12,011 nt of DNA from NCBI GenBank assembly GCA_937898155.1, contig CALEJO010000230.1, forward strand, positions 1-12,011. The letters run 5' to 3'. The stretch comes from an uncultured Clostridia bacterium (GTDB lineage Bacteria > Bacillota > Clostridia > Oscillospirales > CAG-272). The position numbers were made by a program, and so were the translations under genes. Shown one piece after another: positions 1 through 7,325 of the stretch (position 1 is its first letter; each line of letters opens with the position of its first letter). The notes beneath the pieces were generated by a model. That model was given only the letters and a program-made list of their open reading frames with translations. It did no database searches and was not told the DNA's origin.

Positions 1-783
1 GACCCGACGTTCCGTGCTTATACGGACGAGGAGACCGGACAGACCATCATCGCCGGTATGGGCGAGCTTCATCTGGAAATCATCGTCGACAGACTTCTCC
101 GCGAATTCAAGGTCGAAGCCAACGTAGGCAAGCCGCAGGTTTCCTACAAAGAGACGATCACGAAATCCGAATATGAAGATTGCAAATACGCCCGTCAGTC
201 CGGCGGTAAAGGTCAGTATGGCCACGTCAAAATCACGATCGAACCCAACGAGCCCGGCAAGGGCTATGAGTTCCTCAACAAAGTGGTGGGCGGCGCGATC
301 CCGAAGGAATATATCCCCGCGGTCGATGCCGGTATCCAAAGCGCGATGCAGGCAGGCGTGCTTGCCGGCTACAACGTCGTGGACGTGAAGGTCACGCTGA
401 ACGACGGTTCGTATCACGAAGTGGACTCCTCGGAAATGGCGTTCAAGATCGCCGGCTCCATGGCGTTCAAAAACGCGATGCGCCGCGCAAATCCGATTCT
501 GACCGAGCCGATCATGAAAGTCACCGTCATTACGCCGGAGGACTATATGGGCGACGTTATCGGAGATATCAACTCCCGTCGCGGACAGATTCTGTCGATG
601 GATGCCATCAGCGGCGCCCAGCAGATCAACGCGATGATCCCGCTTTCCAATATGTTCGGCTATGCGACCGACCTTCGCTCCAAAACGCAGGGACGCGGTC
701 AGTATTCGATGGAACCCGACCATTTCGCCGAGGTCCCGAAGAACATCGCCGCCGACATCATCGCCGGCAAGGTCGGCAAATAA
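1..783 (+). CDS. fusA: Elongation factor G, C-terminal part (5' end outside window)
   Basis: EF-G is the GTPase that drives translocation of tRNA and mRNA on the ribosome. The frame is open from base 1 and gives 260 residues, about the last 37% of a roughly 700-residue protein. The GTPase domain and domain II therefore lie upstream of the window. The first residues (DPTFRAYTDEETGQTIIAG) are the conserved end of domain III. They are followed by MGELHLEI and by domain IV, with GGKGQYGHV and the tip segment GSYHEVDSSEMAFK. Domain V carries EPIMKVTVITPE, GDVIGDINSRRGQI and MFGYATDLRS. The stop is TAA. It lies 69 bases before tuf on the same strand, the usual end of the str operon (rpsL-rpsG-fusA-tuf). 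I see no truncation other than the window edge. Confidence 0.97.
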   Translation, partial: DPTFRAYTDEETGQTIIAGMGELHLEIIVDRLLREFKVEANVGKPQVSYKETITKSEYEDCKYARQSGGKGQYGHVKITIEPNEPGKGYEFLNKVVGGAIPKEYIPAVDAGIQSAMQAGVLAGYNVVDVKVTLNDGSYHEVDSSEMAFKIAGSMAFKNAMRRANPILTEPIMKVTVITPEDYMGDVIGDINSRRGQILSMDAISGAQQINAMIPLSNMFGYATDLRSKTQGRGQYSMEPDHFAEVPKNIAADIIAGKVGK

Positions 784-852
784 TCCCGCGCGGACGCGCA
801 CAACTTATTTGAAAAATAATGCGATAAAATCGCAAAACAGGAGGAAATTACA

Positions 853-2058
853 ATGGCAAAGGCTAAATTCGAAAGAACCAAACCCCACGTTAACATTGGC
901 ACCATCGGTCACGTTGACCACGGCAAGACCACTCTGACCGCGGCCATCACCAAAACCCTTTCTCTTGCGAACGGCAACGTCGAATTCCTTCGTTATGATC
1001 AGATCGACAATGCTCCCGAAGAAAAAGCAAGAGGTATTACAATCAACACCCGTCACGTTGAGTATGAGACCGCAAACCGTCACTACGCTCACGTTGACTG
1101 CCCCGGACACGCTGACTACGTCAAGAACATGATTACCGGTGCTGCACAGATGGACGGCGCGATCCTCGTTGTCGCGGCTTCCGACGGTCCTCTGCAGCAG
1201 ACCCGTGAGCACGTTCTGCTCGCTCGTCAGGTCGGCGTTCCTGCAATCGTCGTTTACCTGAACAAATGCGACCTCGTCGATGACGAAGAACTGCTCGAAC
1301 TCGTTGAGATGGATGTCCGTGACCTCCTTTCTCAGTATGACTTCCCCGGCGATGATACTCCTATCATCCGCGGCTCCGCAAGAGAAGCGCTCGAATCCAC
1401 CAACACGGACCTCAGCGCTCCCGAATACAAGAGCATTTTCGAACTGATGGAAGCTGTTGACAGCTATATCCCGACTCCTGAAAGAAAAGCAGACCTTGCT
1501 TTCCTGATGCCTGTCGAGGACGTCTTCTCCATCTCCGGCCGTGGCACCGTTGCTACCGGTAGAGTTGAGAGAGGCACTGTCAAAGTCGGCGATAACGTCG
1601 AAATCGTCGGTCTGACCGATGAGACCAAGACGACCGTCGTCACCGGCGTCGAAATGTTCCACAAGCTCCTTGACCAGGCAGAAGCCGGCGACAACATCGG
1701 CGCTCTGCTCCGTGGTGTCGCGAAGAACGAGATCGAAAGAGGCCAGGTCCTCTGCAAACCCGGTTCCGTGAAACCGCACGCAAAATTCAAAGGTCAAGTT
1801 TACGTTCTGACCGAAAAAGAAGGCGGCCGTAAAAAACCGTTCTTCCCCGGCTACAGACCGCAGTTCTATTTCAGAACGACGGACGTCACCGGCACCATCG
1901 AGCTTCCTGAAGGCGTTGAGATGTGCCGCCCCGGCGATAACGTCGATATGACCGTCGAACTGATCACGCCCGTCGCTTGCGAAAACGGTCTTCGTTTCGC
2001 TATCCGTGAAGGCGGCAGAACCGTCGGCTCCGGCGTCGTTGCTGAGATTCTCGACTAA
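853..2058 (+). CDS. tuf: Elongation factor Tu
   Basis: EF-Tu carries aminoacyl-tRNA to the ribosomal A site as a GTP complex in the cytoplasm. At 401 residues it is close to the family length of about 395-400. Seen motifs: P-loop GHVDHGKT at 19-26, switch I RGITIN at 60-65, DCPGH at 82-86 with the catalytic His86, and NKCD at 137-140. Domain 2 has GRGTVATGRVERG and domain 3 has RPQFYFRTTDVTG and GLRFAIREGGRTVG. The start is fixed by an AGGAGG at 839-844, eight bases before the ATG. It follows fusA, with an AT-rich 69-base gap in which I see no convincing promoter, so co-transcription is likely. A strong terminator follows. Its 23 arginines use about 10 AGA, 11 CGT and 2 CGC, unlike the CGC-rich genes downstream, which fits very high expression. 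Confidence 0.98.
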   Translation: MAKAKFERTKPHVNIGTIGHVDHGKTTLTAAITKTLSLANGNVEFLRYDQIDNAPEEKARGITINTRHVEYETANRHYAHVDCPGHADYVKNMITGAAQMDGAILVVAASDGPLQQTREHVLLARQVGVPAIVVYLNKCDLVDDEELLELVEMDVRDLLSQYDFPGDDTPIIRGSAREALESTNTDLSAPEYKSIFELMEAVDSYIPTPERKADLAFLMPVEDVFSISGRGTVATGRVERGTVKVGDNVEIVGLTDETKTTVVTGVEMFHKLLDQAEAGDNIGALLRGVAKNEIERGQVLCKPGSVKPHAKFKGQVYVLTEKEGGRKKPFFPGYRPQFYFRTTDVTGTIELPEGVEMCRPGDNVDMTVELITPVACENGLRFAIREGGRTVGSGVVAEILD

Positions 2059-2073
2059 TTTACGCTTTCTTGA

Positions 2074-2110
2074 TAAAGGGGCTGCTATGCAGCCCCTTTA
2101 TGCCATTTTT
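2074..2110 (+). terminator. Rho-independent terminator after tuf
   Basis: A perfect 12-bp stem (TAAAGGGGCTGC at 2074-2085 pairing with GCAGCCCCTTTA at 2089-2100) closes a three-base loop. A short spacer and a T-run at 2106-2110 follow. It starts 15 bases after the tuf stop and ends the str operon, separating it from the membrane-protein pair at 2138. Confidence 0.9.
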
Positions 2111-2137
2111 ATCTGTTTGTGAGAAGGGAGGGAACGT

Positions 2138-2806
2138 ATGAAAACAAGGCACGAATCCTTGCGCAAGACGGTCTTGATGGCGGTTTTCTGCGCGCTTGCC
2201 TACGTGTGCGTTTTCCTTTTCCGCTTCAAAGTCGGTTTTTTGACGTTCGATTTGAAGGACGCCGTGATCACCGTCGCCTCGATGCTGCTCGGACCCGTTG
2301 CGGGGCTTTTGATCTCCGCCGTCGTCACCGTCCTCGAATTTCTGACGGTCAGCGATACGGGCGTTTACGGTTTACTCATGAATTTTCTTTCCTCCGCGGC
2401 GTTTGCCGTCGTGGCGGGACTCATTTATAAATTTCACAAAACGATGCAGGGCGCGATCGTTTCGTTGCTCAGCGCCGTTTTTTCCATGACCGCGGTCATG
2501 CTCGGCGCCAATTTGCTCGTCACGCCCCTCTTTTTGTCTACGACGGTCGAGGAGGTCGTGGCGATCATTCCGACGCTCCTGCTTCCGTTCAATCTTCTTA
2601 AAGCGATTCTCAACGCGTCGCTCGTGTTGATCTTTTATAAGCCGGTTTCCCAGTCCGTCAAACGCTTTTCTCCCTACGGGCAGGAGGTCGGCACGCGGTT
2701 TCGCTTCGACAAACGGAGCTGGATCGTGGTGATCGCGGGAACGGTGATCCTGATCGCCGCTGTCGTGGTCTTCCTCGTCGTTTTGCAAGGCGAGATTCTG
2801 ATCTGA
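2138..2806 (+). CDS. ECF transporter S component, RibU-like (probable riboflavin uptake)
   Basis: This is an integral membrane substrate-binding subunit of an energy-coupling factor vitamin transporter; the partner ATPases and T subunit are not in the window. The 222 residues contain about six hydrophobic segments (roughly 11-28, 42-66, 76-97, 103-128, 140-166 and 194-216). The stretch FLTFDLKDAVITVASMLLGP (34-53) followed by VAGLLISAVVT, the GVYGLLMNFLSSAAF segment (75-89) and NLLKAILNASLVLIFYKP (152-169) resemble the RibU/FmnP (COG3601) riboflavin branch. That makes riboflavin the likeliest ligand, but I cannot prove it from sequence. A ribosome binding site GGGAGG lies just upstream of the ATG at 2138. 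I see no FMN riboswitch: the 79-base gap holds only the tuf terminator and the RBS. The start of the next gene lies 11 bases after the stop, so the two are probably co-transcribed. Confidence 0.85.
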   Translation: MKTRHESLRKTVLMAVFCALAYVCVFLFRFKVGFLTFDLKDAVITVASMLLGPVAGLLISAVVTVLEFLTVSDTGVYGLLMNFLSSAAFAVVAGLIYKFHKTMQGAIVSLLSAVFSMTAVMLGANLLVTPLFLSTTVEEVVAIIPTLLLPFNLLKAILNASLVLIFYKPVSQSVKRFSPYGQEVGTRFRFDKRSWIVVIAGTVILIAAVVVFLVVLQGEILI

Positions 2807-2817
2807 AAGGAACTTTT

Positions 2818-3303
2818 ATGATTGAAGCGATCGAATCGTTCTTCCTCGAAACGGTTGGAGAACGACTTTGCGTATTTTTCTGTTCGATGATCCCGATCAT
2901 CGAGTTGCGCGGTGCGATTCCGCTCGGCGCTGTGCTGAATTTGCCTGCCCCGCTGAATTATCTCATCAGCGTGATCGGCAATATGCTGCCGGTGCCGTTC
3001 ATTTTGCTCTTTATCCGCGCGATTCTGAACTGGATGAAGGGCACGAAGCTGTTCGGGGGCTTCGCCGGCTGGCTCGAACGAAAGGCCGAAAAAAACATGG
3101 ATAAAATCACGCGATACGGCTTTTGGGGGCTGACGCTCTTCGTGATGATCCCACTTCCTGGGACCGGCGCGTGGACGGGATGCCTCGTCGCGGGTGTGCT
3201 GCATATGCCGTTCTGGCGTGCGATGCTCTCGACGCTGATCGGCGTGCTCGGCGCCGGCGTCATTATGACGCTGATTTCTTACGGAGTGGCGGCAATTCTC
3301 TGA
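2818..3303 (+). CDS. Small multidrug export protein family (COG2426), membrane protein
   Basis: A 161-residue membrane protein with the family signatures PIIELRGAIPLG (26-37) and IPLPGTGAWTG (111-121). The family (Pfam Sm_multidrug_ex) is annotated as small multidrug export, but the transport function is poorly supported and the substrate is unknown. Hydrophobic segments lie at about 15-42, 44-71, 102-127 and 136-160, with a basic cytoplasmic-type loop around 83-98. The two proline/glycine-rich re-entrant-like motifs recall DedA-type proteins. AAAGGA at 2806-2811 is its ribosome binding site and overlaps the stop codon of the RibU-like gene, suggesting an operon of two. No terminator hairpin follows, so some read-through into the metK leader is possible. 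Length is normal for the family. Confidence 0.87.
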   Translation: MIEAIESFFLETVGERLCVFFCSMIPIIELRGAIPLGAVLNLPAPLNYLISVIGNMLPVPFILLFIRAILNWMKGTKLFGGFAGWLERKAEKNMDKITRYGFWGLTLFVMIPLPGTGAWTGCLVAGVLHMPFWRAMLSTLIGVLGAGVIMTLISYGVAAIL

Positions 3304-3311
3304 AAAACCAC

Positions 3312-3340
3312 TTGCATTTTTGATGAATATATGGTAAAAT
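3312..3340 (+). promoter_or_regulatory. Sigma-A-type extended -10 promoter for the SAM riboswitch and metK
   Basis: TTGCAT at 3312-3317 serves as the -35. A 17-base spacer leads to TAAAAT at 3335-3340, preceded by TGG (TGn extended -10). Transcription would start around 3347, immediately before the aptamer, which supports the call. Confidence 0.75.
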
Positions 3341-3348
3341 AAATTGAT

Positions 3349-3434
3349 CTTATCAAGAGCGGCTGAGGGACTGGCCCGATGAAGCCCGGCAACCTGCGTT
3401 CGCAAGGTGCCAATTCCCGACAGATGAGTGATAA
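3349..3434 (+). ncRNA. SAM-I (S-box) riboswitch aptamer
   Basis: The region matches the S-box consensus closely. P1 is formed by TTATCA (3350-3355) pairing with TGATAA (3429-3434). The internal core has GAGGGACTGGCCCGATGAAG, then CCCGGCAACC, a P3 hairpin around TGCGTTCGCA, GGTGCCAATTCC and AGATGAG. S-adenosylmethionine binding stabilises P1 and favours the downstream terminator, so metK is shut down when its product is plentiful. The aptamer sits between a good promoter and a terminator, and upstream of the enzyme that makes its ligand. Confidence 0.97.
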
Positions 3435-3444
3435 AACAGCGCAC

Positions 3445-3480
3445 AAGCTCGCTTTCGGGACAAACGAAAGCGAGTTTTTC
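3445..3480 (+). terminator. Intrinsic terminator, expression platform of the SAM riboswitch
   Basis: CTCGCTTTCG (3448-3457) pairs perfectly with CGAAAGCGAG (3465-3474). A G-U and two A-U pairs extend the stem down to 3445 and 3477. The loop is GGACAAA and a run of five T follows at 3475-3479. It is placed about ten bases after P1, as expected for transcription attenuation. The antiterminator would have to pair part of the P1 3' strand with the early terminator arm; I did not resolve its exact pairing. Confidence 0.9.
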
Positions 3481-3523
3481 GTTTGTCTGAGATCAGACTC
3501 TATAAATCGGAAAGGAAAACATC

Positions 3524-4708
3524 ATGGAAAAGAAATTTTTTTCAACGGAATCGGTGACGGAGGGACATCCCGACAAGCTGTGCGATCGCATCTCCGACGC
3601 GATTCTCGACAAAATTCTCGCGGAGGATCCGATGGCACGCGTCGCGTGCGAGACCTGCGCGACGACGGGACTCGTGATGGTGATGGGCGAGATCACGACG
3701 AGCGCTTACGTGGACATCGCGGAAACGGTGCGCGAAGCGATCTCCGCGATCGGGTATTGCAAGCCGGAATACGGCTTTGACGCGTCTTCATGTGCGGTGC
3801 TGAACTCGATCCACGAGCAATCGCCCGATATCGCGCTCGGCGTGGACAAATGCCTCGAAGCGAAAAACGGCGAACAGCACGACAAATATGACGTCGGCGC
3901 GGGCGATCAGGGCATGGTCTTCGGCTTTGCCTGCGACGAGACGGAAACGCTGATGCCGCTCGGCTACGTGCTGGCGACGAATATGGCGAAAAAGCTGACC
4001 GAGGTCCGCAAAAACGGCACGCTTTCGTATCTCCGCCCCGACGGCAAAACGCAGGTGACGCTCGAATACGACGGCGACACGCCTATGCGGCTCGAAAATA
4101 TCGTCGTTTCGACGCAACACGATCCCGACGTTTCGCTCGAAACGATCCGCCGCGACGTGATCGAGCACGTGATCAAGCCCGTGGTGCCCGCGTCACTTCT
4201 CGACGACAAGACGGAGATTTTCGTCAATCCGACGGGGCGTTTCGTCATCGGCGGTCCGCAGGGCGACAGCGGTTTGACGGGACGCAAGATCATCGTCGAT
4301 ACCTACGGCGGCTACGGTCGTCACGGCGGCGGCGCGTTCTCGGGCAAGGACCCGACGAAGGTCGATCGCAGTGCCAGCTACGCGGCGCGCTATGTGGCGA
4401 AAAATATCGTCGCGGCGAAGCTCGCCAAAAAATGTGAGGTGCAGGTTTCCTACGCGATCGGCGTGGCGAGACCGCTCTGTGTGAACGTCAATACCTTTGG
4501 CACGGGGGTGATCTCCGATGAGAAGATCGCGGCGATCGTCCGCGAGACCGTCGATCTGCGCCCTGCCGCGATCATCGACTATTTCGATCTGCGCCGCCCG
4601 ATCTATGCGCCGCTTTCGGCATATGGCCATTTCGGCAGAGAAGAGCTCGGCGTGAAATGGGAGGATACGGACATCGCTCCCACGCTCCGCAAAAAAGCGG
4701 GCATCTGA
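3524..4708 (+). CDS. metK: S-adenosylmethionine synthetase (methionine adenosyltransferase)
   Basis: MetK makes S-adenosylmethionine from ATP and methionine and releases phosphate and diphosphate; it is cytoplasmic and normally tetrameric. The 394 residues match the family length. Key motifs are present: GHPDK at 14-18 (ATP/Mg contact, His15), the GAGDQG signature at 125-130, PTGRFVIGGPQGDSGLTGRK around 236-255, and the second signature GGGAFSGKD at 268-276, followed by PTKVDRSASYAARY. A ribosome binding site GGAAAGGA lies at 3509-3516 before the ATG. Expression is under the SAM-I riboswitch and terminator directly upstream, a classical feedback arrangement. The stop lies 61 bases before the next gene. 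No convincing terminator is seen in between, so transcription may continue downstream. Confidence 0.98.
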   Translation: MEKKFFSTESVTEGHPDKLCDRISDAILDKILAEDPMARVACETCATTGLVMVMGEITTSAYVDIAETVREAISAIGYCKPEYGFDASSCAVLNSIHEQSPDIALGVDKCLEAKNGEQHDKYDVGAGDQGMVFGFACDETETLMPLGYVLATNMAKKLTEVRKNGTLSYLRPDGKTQVTLEYDGDTPMRLENIVVSTQHDPDVSLETIRRDVIEHVIKPVVPASLLDDKTEIFVNPTGRFVIGGPQGDSGLTGRKIIVDTYGGYGRHGGGAFSGKDPTKVDRSASYAARYVAKNIVAAKLAKKCEVQVSYAIGVARPLCVNVNTFGTGVISDEKIAAIVRETVDLRPAAIIDYFDLRRPIYAPLSAYGHFGREELGVKWEDTDIAPTLRKKAGI

Positions 4709-4719
4709 TTTCACCAAAT

Positions 4720-4768
4720 GCCGCGCCGCTTCATAGGATATAGCATCCTATCGAAAGCGAGGGGCGGC
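4720..4768 (+). promoter_or_regulatory. Imperfect hairpin in the metK-downstream gap, overlapping the next RBS
   Basis: A compound stem can be drawn. The inner part pairs ATAGGAT (4733-4739) with ATCCTAT (4745-4751), the middle part CGCTT (4727-4731) with AAGCG (4755-4759), and the outer part GCCGC (4720-4724) with GCGGC (4764-4768). No T-run follows, so it does not look like an intrinsic terminator. The 3' arm contains GAGGGG (4759-4764), the likely ribosome binding site of the gene starting at 4770, so it could limit translation of that gene. The pairing is seen by eye only; function is inference. Confidence 0.4.
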
Positions 4769-4769
4769 T

Positions 4770-5093
4770 ATGAAATGGGAACTGATTTGGATTCCGATCT
4801 CCGCGGTCATCATATACGCGGCGGTGCGCGGGTGCGCGTGGCTTCTTGCCCGCTACTGCGGTGCGGAGCTTGACGCGTCCGACGCCGCGCGACGAGACAG
4901 CGAGGCGATCTGCCTTTATCCCGACGCGGAATCTCTCGAATATCTGACACGGTGCGCGGTCGCGGCAACGGACGGGACCGGCGCGCCGATCATCATCTGC
5001 ATCCGCGAGGGCGACCGGGCACGCGACGAAATGATCGCGATGACGGCGTGTCTCGCAAGACAGCATCCGAATATTCGGTATCGGCTGATTTGA
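4770..5093 (+). CDS. Small membrane-anchored protein of unknown function
   Basis: I do not recognise this 107-residue protein. It begins with a hydrophobic segment (about 5-27, ELIWIPISAVIIYAAVRGCA and on) that is probably one membrane anchor. A soluble part of about 75 residues follows, with alternating hydrophobic strands and helices (SLEYLTRCAVAA, APIIICIREG, DEMIAMTACLARQHPNIRYR). Four cysteines occur at 22, 30, 48 and 62, and a fifth at 77, with no obvious metal motif. The start is supported by GAGGGG at 4759-4764. The recD2 ribosome binding site begins at its stop codon, so the two genes are probably translated from one message. Base composition matches its neighbours. It could be a lineage-specific partner of the helicase or an unrelated passenger; the sequence does not decide. 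Confidence 0.72.
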   Translation: MKWELIWIPISAVIIYAAVRGCAWLLARYCGAELDASDAARRDSEAICLYPDAESLEYLTRCAVAATDGTGAPIIICIREGDRARDEMIAMTACLARQHPNIRYRLI

Positions 5094-5105
5094 AAGGAGG
5101 CGCTT

Positions 5106-7325
5106 ATGGACCGGCTTTGCCGCGACGATCTGACCCCGATCGAGGGGACGGTGGAACGCGTGGTATATCAGAACGAGGAGAACGGCTGGACGGTCTGTGA
5201 GCTTTCGACCGCGGACGACGAATGGGTGACGCTGGTCGGCGCGATGCCGTTTCTTTACGAGGGGGAGATCATCCGCGCCGCGGGCGAATGGGTGACGCAC
5301 CCGACCTTCGGCAAGCAGTTCCGCGTCTCCTTTTACGAAAAAGAACTGCCCGCGACGGCGGGCACGATTTTGAAATATCTCGCGTCCGGCTCCATTCGCG
5401 GCATCGGCCCGACGACCGCGCGCAAGATCGTCGAGCAATACGGCGACGAAACGCTGGAAGTGATGGAGCATCACCCCGAATGGCTGGCGGACATCTCCGG
5501 CATCTCCGCCCGCAAGGCAAAGGAGATCGGAGAAACATTCCGCGCACAATTCGGGATGCGGAACGTGATGATGTTTTGCGGCAACTATTTTTCGCCAACG
5601 ACCTCGGTGCGCATTTATCAGAAATGGGGCTCCGGCGCGGTCGAAATGATCAAGCAAAACCCTTACGCGCTCTGCGACGCGATCGGCGGCATCGGCTTTG
5701 AAAAAGCGGACGCCGTGGCGCGCGATCTCGGGTATCGGGAAAATTCCGGCGAGCGCATCGCGGCGGGCATCTCATTCGTGCTTTCCTATAACCTCTTTCA
5801 GAACGGGCACGTGTATCTGCCGCAGGACAAGCTCTTGCCCGCGGCGATGAAGCTGCTTTCCTGCTCCGAGGAGGAGGCAGAGGACGAGCTGGCGCATCAG
5901 GTGATGCTGCAAAAGCTTGTTTGCGTCAAAATGAACGGGCGCAAGTGCATCTATCTGCCGCGCGCGTTTCACGCGGAAAAATATATCTGCTCGAAGATGG
6001 ACGCGCTCCAAGACACGAGCCATCTTTCCGACGCGGACAATCTGCGTTTTCTCGTGGAGAAAACGGAGATGGAAAACGGCATCCGCTACGAAGATTTGCA
6101 GAAAAAAGCGATCAGCGAAGCGGTGAAAAACGCGATCTTCGTGCTGACGGGCGGACCCGGAACGGGAAAAACGACCGTCGTGCGCGCGATCATCCGCATT
6201 TTCGAGAGCATGGGGCTCGATGTGGCGCTTGCCACGCCGACGGGACGCGCCGCAAAGCGTCTCTCCGAGGCGGCGGGCATGGAAGCCAAAACGATCCACC
6301 GGATGCTCGAAATGGAATACGGCGGGGAAGAGGAAGAATACCGTTTCCGCCGCGACGAAGACAATTTGCTCGACGAGGACGTGATTCTCGTCGATGAGGC
6401 GTCCATGATCGACCTCTACCTCATGGAGGCACTCCTGCGGGCGATGCGCCCCGGCGCGCGTCTGATTCTGATTGGCGACGCCAATCAGCTCCCGCCGGTC
6501 GGCGCGGGCTACGTGTTCCGCGATATCCTCGAAAGCGACCGCTTTCCGTCCGTCACGCTGACGCATATTTTCCGCCAGGCGGAGGAGAGTCTCATCGTCA
6601 CGAACGCACACGCCGTCAATCGCGGCGAGATGCTCGATCTGACGAAAAAAGACAGCGATTTCTTCTTTTTGCCGACGGCGGACGAGGAACAGACCGCGGC
6701 AACGATCGCGGGGCTTTGCCGCACGCGGCTTCCGAAGGCCTATGGCGCGACGATCTACGATGGGATTCAGGTGATCACGCCGTCGCGCAAGGGCGTCAAC
6801 GGCACGGAACTGCTCAATCCGCGCTTGCAGGCGGTGCTGAATCCGCCCGCGAAGGACAAGCGGGAGCACAAATTCCACGACGTGCTGTTCCGCGAGGGCG
6901 ACAAGGTGATGCAGACGCGGAACAATTATGACATCGAATGGCAAAAAAGCGGCGTGCCGGGCGTCGGCATCTTCAACGGCGACATCGGCATCGTCAAAGA
7001 GATCCATCTGAATGAACAGACGATGACGATCGACTTCGACGACCGGATCGCGGAATATGATTTTTCTCTCACGGAAGATCTCGAACTCGCCTACGCGATC
7101 ACAGTCCACAAGAGCCAAGGCAGCGAATACCCGATCGTCGTGATGCCGCTCTATCGCTACACGCCGAAGCTTTTGACACGCAATTTGTTTTATACCGCCA
7201 TCACCCGTGCGTCAAAAATCGTGGTGCTGGTCGGAGAAGGAGATATGGCAAACCGTATGATCGAAAACAATCGGCAGACAAAACGCTATACGGGGCTTGC
7301 CTACTGGATGACGCAATATGACTGA
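5106..7325 (+). CDS. recD2: RecD2-type ATP-dependent 5'-3' DNA helicase (superfamily 1B)
   Basis: RecD2 enzymes unwind DNA 5' to 3' and act in repair and replication-fork handling in bacteria, without RecBC partners. The 739 residues fit the family (about 700-800). Domain order: an N-terminal OB-like region with GTVERVVYQNEENGWTVCEL (about 13-75); a helix-hairpin-helix region (about 85-150) with IRGIGPTTARKIVEQYG and ISGISARKAKEIGE; and a RecA-like helicase core. The core shows Walker A GGPGTGKT at 349-356, ATPTGRAAKRL (motif Ia), DEAS at 430-433 (motif II), GDANQLPPVG at 457-466 (motif III), VHKSQGSE at 667-674 and YTAITRA at 696-702 (motif VI). All catalytic motifs look intact. The start has a strong AAAGGAGG at 5093-5100. 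The last eight bases overlap comF, so translation is likely coupled. The metK-recD2-comF order is, as I recall, common in Clostridia. Confidence 0.95.
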   Translation: MDRLCRDDLTPIEGTVERVVYQNEENGWTVCELSTADDEWVTLVGAMPFLYEGEIIRAAGEWVTHPTFGKQFRVSFYEKELPATAGTILKYLASGSIRGIGPTTARKIVEQYGDETLEVMEHHPEWLADISGISARKAKEIGETFRAQFGMRNVMMFCGNYFSPTTSVRIYQKWGSGAVEMIKQNPYALCDAIGGIGFEKADAVARDLGYRENSGERIAAGISFVLSYNLFQNGHVYLPQDKLLPAAMKLLSCSEEEAEDELAHQVMLQKLVCVKMNGRKCIYLPRAFHAEKYICSKMDALQDTSHLSDADNLRFLVEKTEMENGIRYEDLQKKAISEAVKNAIFVLTGGPGTGKTTVVRAIIRIFESMGLDVALATPTGRAAKRLSEAAGMEAKTIHRMLEMEYGGEEEEYRFRRDEDNLLDEDVILVDEASMIDLYLMEALLRAMRPGARLILIGDANQLPPVGAGYVFRDILESDRFPSVTLTHIFRQAEESLIVTNAHAVNRGEMLDLTKKDSDFFFLPTADEEQTAATIAGLCRTRLPKAYGATIYDGIQVITPSRKGVNGTELLNPRLQAVLNPPAKDKREHKFHDVLFREGDKVMQTRNNYDIEWQKSGVPGVGIFNGDIGIVKEIHLNEQTMTIDFDDRIAEYDFSLTEDLELAYAITVHKSQGSEYPIVVMPLYRYTPKLLTRNLFYTAITRASKIVVLVGEGDMANRMIENNRQTKRYTGLAYWMTQYD

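Noticed and set aside
784..852. A separate tuf promoter in the fusA-tuf gap
   Set aside because: There are AT-rich stretches such as TTGAAA and GATAAAAT, but their spacing (about 10 bases) is far too short for a sigma-A promoter.
805..1797. A 330-codon open frame on the minus strand opposite tuf
   Set aside because: It lies antisense to a highly conserved gene, has no family resemblance, and is explained by codon composition of tuf.
4733..4751. Hairpin ATAGGAT/ATCCTAT after metK as a transcription terminator
   Set aside because: The stem is only seven pairs, AT-rich, and followed by CGAAAGCGAGG rather than a T-run.
5772..7118. A 448-codon open frame on the minus strand opposite recD2
   Set aside because: The plus-strand helicase has all its motifs; the antisense frame is low-complexity in Arg, His and Asp, typical of a shadow in GC-rich coding DNA.
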